Below, in pieces: positions 23,782 to 35,441 of a DNA stretch of 64,000 nucleotides (position 1 is its first letter; every line of letters begins with the position of its first letter). The stretch comes from Stromatinia cepivora (taxonomy: Eukaryota; Ascomycota; Leotiomycetes; Helotiales; Sclerotiniaceae). The stretch lies in NCBI GenBank assembly GCA_014898415.1, contig RCTD01000019.1, positions 1,328,210 through 1,392,209 of the forward strand. The letters are read 5' to 3'. Position numbers and translations under genes: made by a program. The notes beneath the pieces were generated by a model that worked only from the letters and a program-made list of their open reading frames with translations, was not told the origin of the DNA and did no database searches.

Positions 23782-26185
23782 ATGATTCGACTGACCCCGT
23801 CCCTCATAACCATTGGTTTGGGCGATATTAAGGACTACGACAGACGCGCAAAACGTCGAGCCAAGCTGCAGCCTGGTAATATTCCGCAAGCCACGCCTCA
23901 CTCACACCAGATCATTCTACCAATTAGATCCATTAGCCCAAGAACCAGAGTCTATGGTCCATCTGCTAATATTATACCAAGCACCGACGGAAGTCATCTT
24001 GCGAATCAAACTAATCAAGGACCAGATGAGGGTTATAAGTTTCCTAGACTTGAATCCCCTCTGCCATTGGAATGTGTTTTACAAACTCCTGCTCATGCTC
24101 AAGATTTTGGTATTTTCGATTGGGCAAATCCGTCACCTCGCTCTTCTGATGGCACAATCACAAACAACCATTCTGTAGACCACTCCTCGGTATTAATAGC
24201 GCCATCCGAGTTACACAATGCCACAAACAAGGAAACATTTGAAGAGTGGTTAGACGCGAGGCGAGGGAGGATAATGAATGAGATGCAGGAGGCTCAAAGT
24301 AGCCAAGAATCGGCAGAGCTTGAAGCGGGTGAAGAATCCTTTGAGAATTTCGGTACTAGACGGCTCTCTTCACCTTTCAAAGACAACTTTGACTACGGCG
24401 GATTTGTCGAAAGTCCTAGTCAGCAGGAGAGTGACCAAAGTCGAGGATCTTCACCTTTCGGTAAGATTTTATTCTGTAGGATAGTGGCACCACGACTTAA
24501 GAGCTTCGCAAATTTGATATTACTCAAGACATTGGAATGATCAAGATATAGCAAAATCACTAATGTCTTTTAGAACCGGAAGATTCTTCAACCACTCCTC
24601 ATCTCCAACCCCCCGCAGCACAGAGGTTACAAGCTCGTACGAGATTACCACGCTCACCTTTGTTCCTGGCACAAAATGCATCAAGCTCACCGGAGCGGCG
24701 TGTAAGTACGCCCCCGTTCTTCAAATCCGTCTGGAGTGTTTCAAAGGTCTCTTTCGGAGGCAATGACTAACTCCCGGATGTTGTAGTCCACAGCCAGTTT
24801 AACGCCAAGAGTTGTATCTCGCATAGCTACTCATAACACTCCAGGTTTTATGTTTTCCCAGCCAGCTCGACGCCCTGGACCCAGCCCTCATCCCCATTCA
24901 ACACGTCAGCCTCGGACATTGAGACACCAAGCTAACAGCTTTTCATTTGACGACTCGGAAAGATCTAGCGTTGCTTACGAACAAGAAAGGGCATTATCTT
25001 CATCAACAACAGATAGCCGACCACGACCATCGGAGAGCCTTAACCTTCGTCAAGAATTGCGTGGAAGTTCATTGCAGAGTTCTCGAATACCTTCGTTTGC
25101 AAGTTCCATTCGCAGTCAAGAGCATCCTGCTTCTGACCGGGAGGTATCAACACATCCAAAAGAAACTGAAAATGAAGCGAATCCTGATCGATCCATTCGC
25201 GACGAAGAAATGGATCCCCACAGTCTTGTTTTGTTCGCAGAGCAATCTGTAATATCCACAACAGCTTCCCTTAATCGTTCCCAAGAATTGCGTCTGCCAC
25301 CACCATTCTCTACCGTTTCTAGATCGGTCTCGAAGACAGGATCACTTCCAAGTTCTCCGCCAGATGGGGATCAAAGCAGACCTTCGCCTACAAGCATCAT
25401 TAGAAGCTCGTCCGGGAGCCCTTCAAGAAGTCCCTCAAGAAATATTTCTATCTCAAGCTCCATCATTAGTCAACTAATTCGAGAGCATGATGAGAGACAA
25501 GCATCAAGTCCACCTGTAAGTTCACCTTATATTTACACGTTTGCTTCTTCTAAACCCCCTTGTGCACTAGTCAGGTGGGGGGCGCCGACGATTAAATCCT
25601 ATCGTCAGAGCTGCTGCACGCCTATTCTCGAGTCCCGTATCCCGATCACCTCCACGTAACTCTCCCCCCCCTTCACCATCTCCATCGCCACGTCGTCGTA
25701 CACGACCTCAGCCAACCCCAAGAAGAGACAGTGATACAGGTCCAAGAACATATACTCCATCTAGGGGATACTCAGTGTACAATGATTCCCTTCCCGCAGC
25801 ATCTCAACCTCAAACCCCTGCCCATTTACCCGAAGCTCGGCATCAGTCCCGATATCATCCATCTTACACTGCACCCACAACTCGATCTATGGCTCGATTG
25901 AGAAGTCAAATACCAGAACCTGTAGTTGGTACTCTAGTTCGACCAAGTGATCCTTTCGATCAAGATTCTGCTCAGCGATGGATGCATGAATCTGATACTC
26001 GCTGGACAAGACAGAGATCTGGTTCGCCAGCGGGAATGTCTGATGATGGGTTTCAAGGTCTTTATGGTGGTAGAGAAAATGGTGATGATGAACAAAGCTG
26101 GATTGATGGGGTCAGAACTCGTAATGCTGAGATGAGAACGTGGCAGACACGAAGTTCTGATGGGAGGTTGGAGGATGAGGAATAA
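23782..26185 (+). CDS. Unrecognised, largely disordered Ser/Pro/Arg-rich protein
   Basis: I do not recognise this protein. Four exons, 23782-24460, 24574-24701, 24787-25515 and 25571-26185, connect in frame with good donors (GTAAGA, GTAAGT, GTAAGT) and acceptors (TAG each), giving about 716 residues. The ATG at 23782 (MIRLTPSLITIGLGD) is the first in frame; a TTTCCAG just upstream could be an acceptor, so an extra 5' exon is possible. The first 35 residues are hydrophobic then basic (DYDRRAKRRAKLQ). One acidic helical patch, KETFEEWLDARRGRIMNEMQ, lies near residue 160. Most of the rest is Ser/Pro/Arg/Gln-rich with repeated RSPSR-like motifs, suggesting a phosphorylated, intrinsically disordered protein. 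No catalytic motif, membrane span or secretion signal is convincing. Confidence 0.7.
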
Positions 26186-27206
26186 GGTGGTACTGAAAGG
26201 ATGGATGGATGAGGAGTTTGTGGGAGGGACTTTTTTAATGAATATTGCTACGGAAATAATATCGGTATTGTGATTAGCCTACGAGCATCTTATATTCCTT
26301 TCTAATAACTAACCTGACTCTGGCGAATTATATCAATTGTTAAAATTTTAGTCATGTTGTTTAGGTTTATTAAATCGATATCTTAACACCAAATCATTTT
26401 AATTAATTGATCTGATCTATTCTTCTGATTGGTCGTTGTGGTGTAATCGAGGTTTATTAGCCTCAGATCAATGTTTGGTGTGGTTAGAATTGAAATCGAT
26501 GTTCAATATCAAAGGAAAGGAAAGAAGACGGACTACCGAAGGGATATCGGTTTGTATATGATTTGTTGTTAGATGTTGTAGCACATTCCAGTACTCACTA
26601 TACATCCATCATATGACGTTGTTGAGGGATGAGAGAGGAAGATCATCGGATGTTGTTTCCATTAAAAAGTGCCGGTCAGGAACAGACCAAGTACAGGGCA
26701 CGGATCTAATTTGCAGACAGTTAATAGAATTATGACGACAACAACACGATACTTTTTCACTTCTCACTTCTCTTTTCGACATAATCTACTAATTCTTCTT
26801 TTGGAATTTATATGTCCAGATTAAACCTATTTGGGTTATGCTAAGCCACGAGATGGCAAGTCTCCAAAGGCTTAAGCCTTAAGGTAAAGTCTACCAAGGA
26901 TCATTTTCATCAAGATTCAGGTTCAATCCCCCGGACCTTTTGAATGATTTGAGTAACCCTAGTGGATTATTTGGTTGTTGATATCGGAATAAAGAAGGTG
27001 TTTCATTTGCTAAACTGATGTGCATCGGGTACTACGGGTTGTACATCTCATCCCTTTGCTTGATTATTATTCACTACTTCATATTTTCACTTTTTATTTC
27101 GCGCTATCAACATTTCTATTTTGTTGATGGCGATTTGAATCTCTCGAGGAGTTCTATCTTTTCTATTCTCACAAACTTCTTTTGTGTCTCTAATACTTAA
27201 TATATA
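26186..27206. other. Intergenic region / leader of glucosyltransferase
   Basis: About 1 kb. The last 150 bp are pyrimidine-rich, as in fungal leaders. An in-frame 60-codon open frame (27018-27200) ends 6 bp before the glucosyltransferase ATG and is probably noncoding or a uORF. Confidence 0.45.
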
Positions 27207-30200
27207 ATGTCAGAAGCAGCAACAGATACCACTGCTAATAGCGGACCTGCGATGGTCAATGGAGCTGCACAAATCCCATCACAGTCAAGATCAATATCCG
27301 CCACGGAATCAGACATCCCTACCGCGAATATCCCGAACGATGTGCAACAGGAAACAGAACGGCCTAACCTTACTCCTACGAAAGTATGGCAAACCGAAAG
27401 ACCTCAAGCAGCGAGGAAATCCTCCCTGTTGGCGCCAGCTTACCCAAGAGGTCAAACGAATACTTCAATGTTGAATGAAGCAATTTGGAGTAAAGGACCC
27501 GTTTCTAAGGACGATGATTCTACAAGTAGCAGCAGCAGTGAAGACGAGGAAGATATCCCAGCGAAAAAGAAGAAAAGGACACAAATGCCAGGGAGGAAAA
27601 CTACAGATACGGGTGGCAGGAACCGATATAATAAATTTCAGGTTGGAAATGAAGATTTCAGTACCAAGGGCAGGGTATCCAAGAAAGATGGACGATTAAA
27701 TATCAGTGTCAATGAGACCAGTAACAGAGGATACCTTGCGAAAGCATTAGGCGCCACCTTCTTCAATAAACTTGGGAATGAGAATATGACTGGCGAATCA
27801 CCAGAGGCAAATCTTGTAAGACGTCAAAGGGGCAAACTTTCGAGAACTTCATCGGAAGACACAGTCACTTCAGATTCGCCCAGACCTAGGCTGAATATTG
27901 TTGTAATGGTTATAGGAAGTCGTGGCGATATACAACCATTTCTGAAGTTGGGAAAGTGTTTGAAGGAGTATGGACATAGGGTGAGAATAGCAACACATCC
28001 CGCGTTTCGAGACTTTGTTCAGAAAGATTCTGGCTTGGAATTTTTCTCTGTTGGTGGGGATCCTGCGGAGCTTATGGCGTTTATGGTTAAGAATCCAGGA
28101 ATGATACCGACGATGGATACTCTCAAGAAAGGAGAAGTGGGGAGACGAAGGGAACAGATGGCAGAAATGTTTGAAGGCTTCTGGAGAGCTTGTATCAATG
28201 CTACGGACGAAGAGAAAGATGTTAGAAATCTTAAGATGATGGGGGATCAAGCACCATTTGTTGCGGACGCTATTATTGCAAATCCTCCAAGTTTTGCACA
28301 CGTTCATTGCGCCGAACGACTAGGTGTACCTCTTCATCTCATGTTCACATTTCCATATACTCCAACACAAGCATTTCCACATCCTTTGGCCAATATTAAG
28401 AAAACAAATGTGGATCCAGGATATACAAATTTTATGTCATACCCATTGGTGGAGATGATGACTTGGCAAGGACTTGGTGATCTAGTCAATAATTTCAGAG
28501 TAAAAACTTTAGGTCTGGAACCGGTATCAACATTATGGGCTCCAGGTCAACTTTATCGGCTTAAAGTTCCATATACGTACCTCTGGTCACCTGGACTCGT
28601 ACCAAAACCAAAAGATTGGGGACCAGAAATTGATATTGCTGGTTTCATTTTTCTTGATCTCGCAGATACATTCACACCACCGGATGATCTTACCAAATTC
28701 CTTGAAGGTGGAGAGCCACCAGTCTATATTGGCTTTGGTTCTATCGTTGTTGATGATCCTGATAAATTTACGGAAATGATTTTTGAAGCCGTAAAGAAAG
28801 CTGGAGTAAGGGCATTGGTATCAAAAGGATGGGGTGGCCTTGGTGGTGAGAATATACCGGATAATGTGTTCATGCTCGAGAATACACCGCATGATTGGCT
28901 CTTCCCAAGAGTTAAGGCAGTGGTGCATCATGGCGGTGCTGGAACCACAGCTATTGGTCTTAAATGTGGAAAGCCAACCATGATTGTCCCATTCTTTGGA
29001 GATCAACAATTCTGGGGATCTATGATTGGTAGCTCAGGAGCTGGAGCAGATCCCGTTCCCTACAAGGAATTGACAGCTGATAAATTAGCTGAAGGTATCA
29101 AGCAGTGTTTGACGGACAAAGCCAGAGAAGCAGTAGAGAAGATTGCCAAGGATATTGAAGCTGAAGGTGATGGCGCACAGAATGCAGTCAAGTCATTCCA
29201 TCGAAGTCTTACTCTCCGAGGCGAACATTCTATGCGTTGTTCTATTCTGGAAGATCGAGTGGCGGTTTGGACCATGAAGGGTACCAATTTGCGATTAAGT
29301 GCATTAGCTGCCGAATTGCTGGTTGAGAGGAAGCAAATTACCTGGAAACAGTTAAGACTCATTAGACATCATGAGTGGAATGATTTCGAAGGACCAGGTG
29401 AGCCTATTAGTGGTGTTACAACAGCTGTTACAGGTACAGTTACGGGGATTGCTACTGGCGTGGGTGGTATACCATTCAAGGTCAGAAAGACGATAAAAAG
29501 GAGAAGTATGCATGAAGAAAGGAAGAAGAGGAGATCGGAAGATATACGGAAAAGTGGAAGTGGAAGTACTCTTAATGAGAAGAAGACTTCTTCTCGAAAG
29601 AGTGGCGATAGTACTACACTCAACAATCAGACGATACAAGAGGAGAGTCATCAAAAGAAGAACGATGACACAAGCAAAAATACAGAAAGCACGAATTTAT
29701 CGACAGAAGCACAGAATACGAGTCCTGAGGCAGCCTTGGATTCCTCATGTAATGCCAGCATGGCAAATCATACCACAAGCGGTGAACCAACTCGTCAATA
29801 CAGCCAAGCTAATCAAGAAGAACAAAATTCACAAGCTGCTACTAACTTCGAGAACCAATCTACGCTCTCTCGTGAATCCACTACAAACGAAGCCGAAGCA
29901 GTAGCTAAAGACATTGGTTACGGTTTTGGTAAAACAGCAGAAGCAGTAGCCCGTGCACCCATGGATTTAGCTCTTGCCCTCGCTCAAGGTTTCCACAATG
30001 CCCCTCGTCTATATGGCGATACTACAGTGCGTCGTCCAACACGAATTACAGGTATGAAGAGCGGAATGAAGGCAGCTGGAGAAGAATTCATCTTTGGCAT
30101 TTACGATGGTGTAACAGGTTTAGTAGTGCAACCATATACTGGAGCTCGGGACCATGGCACATTAGGATTTCTAAAAGGAGTAGGAATGGGTCTTACCGGA

Positions 30201-30788
30201 TTCGTATTGAAAGATATCAGTGCCATAATCGGGCCATTCGGCTATACATTAAAAGGCGTGCACAAAGAACTAGTAAAAAGCAAACAACCCACCGCCTTCA
30301 TCCGCCGAGCCCGAATCCTCCAAGGTCAACGCGATGTAAATCAAGTAGCCTCCAACCCTACCGAAAAAAAAGAAATAGAAGAAAGAATCACACATGGCTG
30401 GGCCATCATCCTCCAAGTCTGGAAATTAATGGATGAGAAAAAACACAATGGCAGATTGGGTTTAAAGGGTCGCATAAAAGTAATGCGTGAACGCAAAACA
30501 TGGCGTTCAAATGCCGCGTTTGAAGGGGTAGGTGCGGCGGAGCGAGAGATGCTCGCGAAGAAAAATGGGGATGTGGGGGATGATAAAAGGCAAATTTCTC
30601 GAAAACAAAGGGAGGAATTGGCGAAAGCGGGACGACCTGGGAAAGGGATCACGGCGGAGTTGGAAGATGATAGGATTTTGAGGGATAAGGGGATTCCGAG
30701 GGCGCCGTCTGAGGGAGAGGAGGGAGAGGGTGATGAGAAGGTTAATGTCTTGACTGGGCGTGATGAGAGAGGGGTTGTGGTTGGTTGA
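27207..30788 (+). CDS. Sterol-glucosyltransferase-like protein (GT28/GT1) with VPS13-like C-terminal segment
   Basis: A single uninterrupted frame of 1193 residues. The first 225 residues are disordered with an SSSSSSEDEED/AKKKKR patch. The glycosyltransferase part starts near residue 229 with IVVMVIGSRGDIQPF and HRVRIATHP, the GT28-type N-terminal domain of sterol 3-beta-glucosyltransferases. The donor-binding half ends with WLFPRVKAVVHHGGAGTTA near residue 570 and PFFGDQQFWG, the UGT signature that binds UDP-glucose. Unlike Atg26 there is no PH/GRAM region before it. After a charged linker, about residues 900-1020 (GYGFGKTAEAVARAP, GIYDGVTGLVVQP, GFLKGVGMGLTGFV) resemble the repeated amphipathic segment at the C-terminus of VPS13/ATG2 lipid-transfer proteins. 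Likely action: glucosylation of a membrane lipid at a membrane contact or lipid surface. Substrate not determined. Confidence 0.85.
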   Translation: MSEAATDTTANSGPAMVNGAAQIPSQSRSISATESDIPTANIPNDVQQETERPNLTPTKVWQTERPQAARKSSLLAPAYPRGQTNTSMLNEAIWSKGPVSKDDDSTSSSSSEDEEDIPAKKKKRTQMPGRKTTDTGGRNRYNKFQVGNEDFSTKGRVSKKDGRLNISVNETSNRGYLAKALGATFFNKLGNENMTGESPEANLVRRQRGKLSRTSSEDTVTSDSPRPRLNIVVMVIGSRGDIQPFLKLGKCLKEYGHRVRIATHPAFRDFVQKDSGLEFFSVGGDPAELMAFMVKNPGMIPTMDTLKKGEVGRRREQMAEMFEGFWRACINATDEEKDVRNLKMMGDQAPFVADAIIANPPSFAHVHCAERLGVPLHLMFTFPYTPTQAFPHPLANIKKTNVDPGYTNFMSYPLVEMMTWQGLGDLVNNFRVKTLGLEPVSTLWAPGQLYRLKVPYTYLWSPGLVPKPKDWGPEIDIAGFIFLDLADTFTPPDDLTKFLEGGEPPVYIGFGSIVVDDPDKFTEMIFEAVKKAGVRALVSKGWGGLGGENIPDNVFMLENTPHDWLFPRVKAVVHHGGAGTTAIGLKCGKPTMIVPFFGDQQFWGSMIGSSGAGADPVPYKELTADKLAEGIKQCLTDKAREAVEKIAKDIEAEGDGAQNAVKSFHRSLTLRGEHSMRCSILEDRVAVWTMKGTNLRLSALAAELLVERKQITWKQLRLIRHHEWNDFEGPGEPISGVTTAVTGTVTGIATGVGGIPFKVRKTIKRRSMHEERKKRRSEDIRKSGSGSTLNEKKTSSRKSGDSTTLNNQTIQEESHQKKNDDTSKNTESTNLSTEAQNTSPEAALDSSCNASMANHTTSGEPTRQYSQANQEEQNSQAATNFENQSTLSRESTTNEAEAVAKDIGYGFGKTAEAVARAPMDLALALAQGFHNAPRLYGDTTVRRPTRITGMKSGMKAAGEEFIFGIYDGVTGLVVQPYTGARDHGTLGFLKGVGMGLTGFVLKDISAIIGPFGYTLKGVHKELVKSKQPTAFIRRARILQGQRDVNQVASNPTEKKEIEERITHGWAIILQVWKLMDEKKHNGRLGLKGRIKVMRERKTWRSNAAFEGVGAAEREMLAKKNGDVGDDKRQISRKQREELAKAGRPGKGITAELEDDRILRDKGIPRAPSEGEEGEGDEKVNVLTGRDERGVVVG

Positions 30789-31277
30789 GAGGGAGAGGGG
30801 AATGTGAGGTCTGAGGGATAGGATATGTTGGGGTTATTCCCTTGATAGATAGTCAAATAGACAAATCAAATAAAAGAAATCATCTCTTCGGCATGGTATA
30901 AGCGAGGATGGATGAGTGAGGATGAAACGATATTCTGATTTATTAGATAAACTCCTTGATATTCTGTTATTGTTATTGTATCTTAAGCGAGGCGTTTACA
31001 GTAGTTAGGAAAGTGGCATTTAGCATTTGGAGCGAGCATTAAGTATTTGCATGGTATCTACTCTATTAAGATTTACATTGGTTGGGATGGAGGCTACATG
31101 GACGGACACAATGCATAGGTATACATCATACAAACAAATGATAAACCCGATTTCATACCCGAAAACCATACTTAAAAACCACTCTCAAATTAAGTTCATG
31201 GGAGGTATTATCAATTCTTCCAAAATTGGCCATGTAATCTTCTCGCTACTCTGCTGCCTCTCCTCCAAAAGCCATCC
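30789..31277. other. Convergent 3' flanks
   Basis: About 490 bp between the stop of the glucosyltransferase (+) and the stop of the dehydrogenase (-). Nothing recognised beyond presumed 3' UTRs. Confidence 0.5.
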
Positions 31278-32688
31278 CTACAAATCCCTCTTCATAAACT
31301 CCTCAAACTCCCCCTTATATTCCTCCCTCCACCTACTCAACGGCTGTCTCCCTTCAACCAAATCCCCCGCTCCCCACGCCATCCTCTTCCGATCCATATC
31401 CTCCGTCACATCCCCATCCGGACAAACGATATAAAACTTCCCCTCAGCCATTTTCTCCTGCAAATACTCTACCACCTGATCACCGGACCAAGCCCCCTTT
31501 GGTTTTTTCTCCAACCCCGCTCTCTCTATTTCCATCTCCCCTCCCTCTTCATTAACAATAAATGGAGATCCACTACCCGTCAACCCAGTATACACCCACC
31601 CAGGCACCAATAAATACACACCCGTTTCCTTCCTCTCTCTCAAATCCCACGATAAATGTTCAGCCAATGTTTTTACCGCGGCTTTTGAACAATTGTATGC
31701 GGGGTTTCCGGGGGGATTGGTGATTCCTTGTTTACTTCCCGTGATGATGATGGAAGAGGGGCTGGTGTGCGATGTTATGTATGGGAGGAGATTGTTGATA
31801 CCGTTTATTACGCCGAAGAGGTTGACGGTTAGGACTTTGCTGAAGTAGGTGTGCGAGGTGGGGGTGCCGAGGGAGCCGCGTTGTGAGGTGCCGGCATTGA
31901 GAGCGAGGAGGTGCAGTTTTCCTGGGGGAGTGTTAGTTTATTTGTGTATATTTTGGTTATAGTTTCCTTGTTCTCCATCCTCTCTCCTTTTTTCCCCAAA
32001 CAGTAACACCAACACCACTACCAACCAATCAATCCCCAATCATCAAACACCACGCATCCACACCCCCCATCGAAAAAACCCCCAGCCAAAAAAAAAATTT
32101 AAAATTTAAAACGCACCCTCAAAATCCCCCTCCACCACCTCCCTCACCGCCCCCCACTCCTCCACCCCCCCCAACATCCACCATCAACCCAACAACCTGC
32201 TGATCCCCCTTACTCATCTTCGACAAATACATTTGCGCCTTCCCCAAATCATCTCCATTATTATCTACCAAGATAACATTCATACCATATTTGATACATT
32301 TTTCCGCGAGGCTGAGGCCGATTCCTGAGGCGCCGCCGGTGATTAGTGCTGTGTTTCCTGGGGCGAAGGAGGGAGGGGGTGTTTGTGGTTGGGAGGTGGA
32401 CATTTTTGAAATTTTTGATGGGGTTTTGAGGGAGGCGTTGGAGGTGCTTGTGTGAGTGCGAGTTTGAGATTGGGTGTATGGAGCAATAGAATAGCTTTTC
32501 GTGATTCGAGGTTGAGATTGAGATTGAGATTGAGGTTGCAAAGGACCCGAGTTTACGATATTCAAAGAGTTGTTATTTTCTCGAAACTCTATCCTCGCCT
32601 GGAGTAGTGAGGAAGAACGAAAAAAGGTTGGAGAGGAATAGAATCTTGAATTTTTGATCACGGATGGAAGAGATAGAGATCTCTTCAT
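31278..32688 (-). CDS. Short-chain dehydrogenase/reductase, one-base frame break in a C8 run
   Basis: Two exons, 32117-32688 and 31278-31921, are separated by a 195-bp intron (GTGCGT...CAG). The Rossmann motif TGGASGIG lies near residue 113 and is followed by NVILVDNNG, LALNAG, the IIITGSKQG strand and the catalytic YNCSK, all diagnostic of classical SDRs that use NAD(P)H; the substrate is unknown. The 95 residues before the domain are Ser/Gln/Arg-rich, and MKRSLSLPSVIKNSRFYSS could be a mitochondrial presequence; MSTSQPQ is an alternative start. The frame breaks once: exon 1 reads VGLMVDVG then meaningless poly-Gly, while the next frame reads GVEEWGAVREVVEGDFEG and joins exon 2 perfectly. 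Total exon length is 3n+1, so one extra base is present, most simply in the C8 run at 32165-32172. Either an assembly error or a very recent inactivation. Confidence 0.8.
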
Positions 32689-33112
32689 TTATATGCTGAT
32701 GAACTTTTATGAAAGGAAGGAAGGAAAGAAGGAAGGAAAGAAGGAAGATATCGTTGTTATTATATTTAAGCGCCTTGACGAATAGGCAAGCGTTTGAATG
32801 AGGGGTTGAGCTATGTGACGTACGAACAGGGGTAGCTAGGAATATTGGACCAATCAATGTTATCAAATGGACGGTTGGCTGGGAGGTAGGTGGTAGATTG
32901 AACGTAAAAAAGTTTGGTCCTGCTGATAATTGTTCTTCATTTTATCATTTTAATCCCCTATCTTTGGCGATCCCCAATTTTATCCGTACAATAACTATTA
33001 CACACAAACAGAACATCTTTTCATTCCGTTGATTCCTAACTCCCTCCAATCATCTTGATATCATAGTTAAAAACAAATCCTCCATCTCAATCCCTTACCA
33101 TCCTAACCTAAC
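32689..33112. other. Intergenic region
   Basis: Promoter side of the dehydrogenase (-) and 3' flank of SNF12 (-). Contains a gaagg/aagga purine repeat at about 32713-32746. Confidence 0.45.
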
Positions 33113-34912
33113 CTATACTGTCCTGACCTTACCCGTGCTAATCATCAAAGCAGCAAGTTCCTTCACATTATTACTTCCCCAAACACCATCCGCACCACCC
33201 TTCCTCCATTCATCACTCGTAGCATCCTCTCCACCACCTCTCATTCCATCCCCAGCAATGATCTCCAAATCTCTCTTTTGCGAACTAATCCATTTCCTAA
33301 TAAACTCTGTAGGATTTTTTGAAAGAGCATCCAAGAATGAGTGTTTTGATTTGGAATTGGCAATAGCTCGGACCATGACCGCCAGTTGTTTATCTAGAGT
33401 TGAAAGTTCAAGGAGATTGGCAGCGTAAGCGGGGTTTCTGGTGGCGGCTTCGAGGGCGGCTTTCAAAGGGTCCTCAACAGTTACTTGGACGTCGTAGATG
33501 GTTGGTTGGGGATTTTCGTGGAATTCTTTGTCTACGCGGACGGTGTAATGGAGCCGGACTGGCTGGAGGATCGTTGTGTGAGATATGATGGCATCACCAA
33601 GTTGGGGCCAATATCCTTTTTCTCGACCTGGGAAAAGCTATGTTGTGTTAGTTTAATACAATTTGAGAGATTAATCAATCAGCATACCGGTTTAAGTCTC
33701 TCGTCAAGCTCAAAAGTTCTCTTCTCATCATCGTCTGCAAGCCCCATAGCTTTGATATAACTCCAAATACCCATTGTGACTTCTTCACGAGTACCAACAT
33801 TAGTATCTAAGATAGCTGCGAGAACAGGACTTAGTTGAAATCTCTCGGGTGTCTCATCGCGAACCAGGTTGATGACAATATTGCAATTTTCATCGCCTGA
33901 CCTCTTAAATTCTAATTGGTCAAAGTCTGCAGCTGCCGGAAGGCTATTGGAATTTGGCGCCACGCTAGGTTTCTTCCACTCCACGCTCTGATCCGCTCCA
34001 TCTTTGGTTCGTTGATTCCGGTCAAAGTCAACTGTCATAGATTTAAAGAAATGTGACAGTTTGTAAAGTCTTCCCGGACTCTTCGTCTTCTTCTTCTTAT
34101 CCACATCCATAGAATCGGCTCCATCTTCCTCAGTTGCATCTTCGTCGTCACTTTCATCGCTATCCTCGTCCTCATCATCCAGTAATCTTCCCTCAACCTT
34201 GACCCTAAACGAAGAGTCCATATTTGTGCTAAAATCAAAAGCATCCACATCCAGAGTGTTATCCGATTGCCAAGGCTGATCTTCAACCGTATTACTGATC
34301 CAAATTCTCAAAGTTCGATGTCTCTATAGACAATCAGCATTGTCCGGACTTTCCATACCTTCAATAACAAACCTTAACATTCCTATCCACATTTTCTCTG
34401 ATATCCAATCTCTTTCTCGTCATTGTCGCATCCAATCTTCTCTCAATATCTCTCAGCTCTCTATATCTCTGCACACCATCCCCAATAATCACATCCTCTA
34501 CACCATCTGGTATATTTTTATCTGTAGGTTCGCTCGCTCGTTTCTTTGCCGCTTCTTTTTGCTTTAGAAGCTGCTGTTGCTGCTGTTGATATTGCTGTTG
34601 CGACATTTGTTCTCTACTTTGTGCAGCGGTCGCAGGTGCTATAATTGCGCTTTAGTTTAGTCCAAGAATACAAATGTATGACCGTGTAAGTTTTAAGCAG
34701 TGCATAGCAAAGTTCTGGCTGTATGATTGGCCGAGTAAAAAGAATGGTAGATTAATCGCAAAGTAGAACTCGTTAAGAAAATAACTAATGTATGTGAGAT
34801 GACGCGCGAAACATATAGTAAGATTATACGTACCTATACCTCTTCTATTACCACCAGCATGAGATGCCCGTGAAGGCGTCCCTTGTTGGTAGGAACGGTA
34901 TTGCGCCTGCAT
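33113..34912 (-). CDS. SNF12: SWI/SNF complex subunit SNF12/SSR3 (BAF60 family, SWIB domain)
   Basis: Four exons, 34834-34912, 34373-34638, 33688-34323 and 33113-33637, give about 501 residues. The N-terminus MQAQYRSYQQGTPSRASHAG is followed by a Gln-rich run and the conserved RRLDATMTRKRLDI segment of the BAF60 family. Exon 3 carries RHRTLRIWISNTVEDQPW, an acidic insert (DDEDEDSDESDDED) and the SWIB fold (FQLSPVLAAILD, MGIWSYIKAMGLADD, FELDERLKP). Exon 4 contributes PGREKGYWPQLGDAI and the conserved HENPQPTIYDVQVTVEDPLK. The last intron must end at ACATAG (33638-33640) rather than at TTTCCCAG, because only this keeps frame. The protein is a core subunit of the SWI/SNF nucleosome remodeller in the nucleus. 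Confidence 0.92.
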
Positions 34913-35441
34913 CTTGAGGATTACCAATATGAATTGGCGCTCAGACGAGTTTCGATAAATGGGGCTAGATAATGATTTAAATTTGAATTTGTGACTTCTC
35001 AATTTGTTTCTCGTGTGAAACTGTTGATGCAGAATTGTGGTTCGGTTTATTGACAGTCGCGTTTGAATTGGATGCGAAAGGCTGACAAGTTATTGGGATA
35101 TCACGCTAGTCTCAACTTGGCTTAGATCAGTTCACCTCGAATATCAGCCTTTTCTCTCTCTCCCTTCAATGCAAAACAGAATTCATATTAACAAATCTCT
35201 CTGAACATAGTATTCTATTCGATTTGATTTCTTTATTTAAGACTTCATGATGTTTGTAATTTATAGGCCCACGATTTAAAACGCCTTTGCTGTTCAACAA
35301 TGATTGCTCCCTGTTCCATTCATTCAAAACCTAATGCTCCCAACTCCGATTATGATTATGCTCATGTCGTATCCAGCCATCAGTGCCCACCCATATGTCT
35401 CATCTCATCACTGTCTATCAACTTCTCTACCTTCTCTCCTT
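34913..35441. other. Intergenic region
   Basis: Promoter of SNF12 (-) and 3' flank of HYM1 (-). Nothing recognised. Confidence 0.45.

Noticed and set aside
26919..26945. tRNA-like B box (ggttcaatccc) preceded by gagatggcaagtctcc
   Set aside because: The bases around the would-be T loop do not form a stem, no acceptor stem closes around it, and no anticodon arm fits. Probably chance.
27018..27200. 60-codon open frame in frame with and just ahead of the glucosyltransferase
   Set aside because: Hydrophobic translation of a T-rich leader, ended by a stop 6 bp before the true ATG; most likely untranslated leader.
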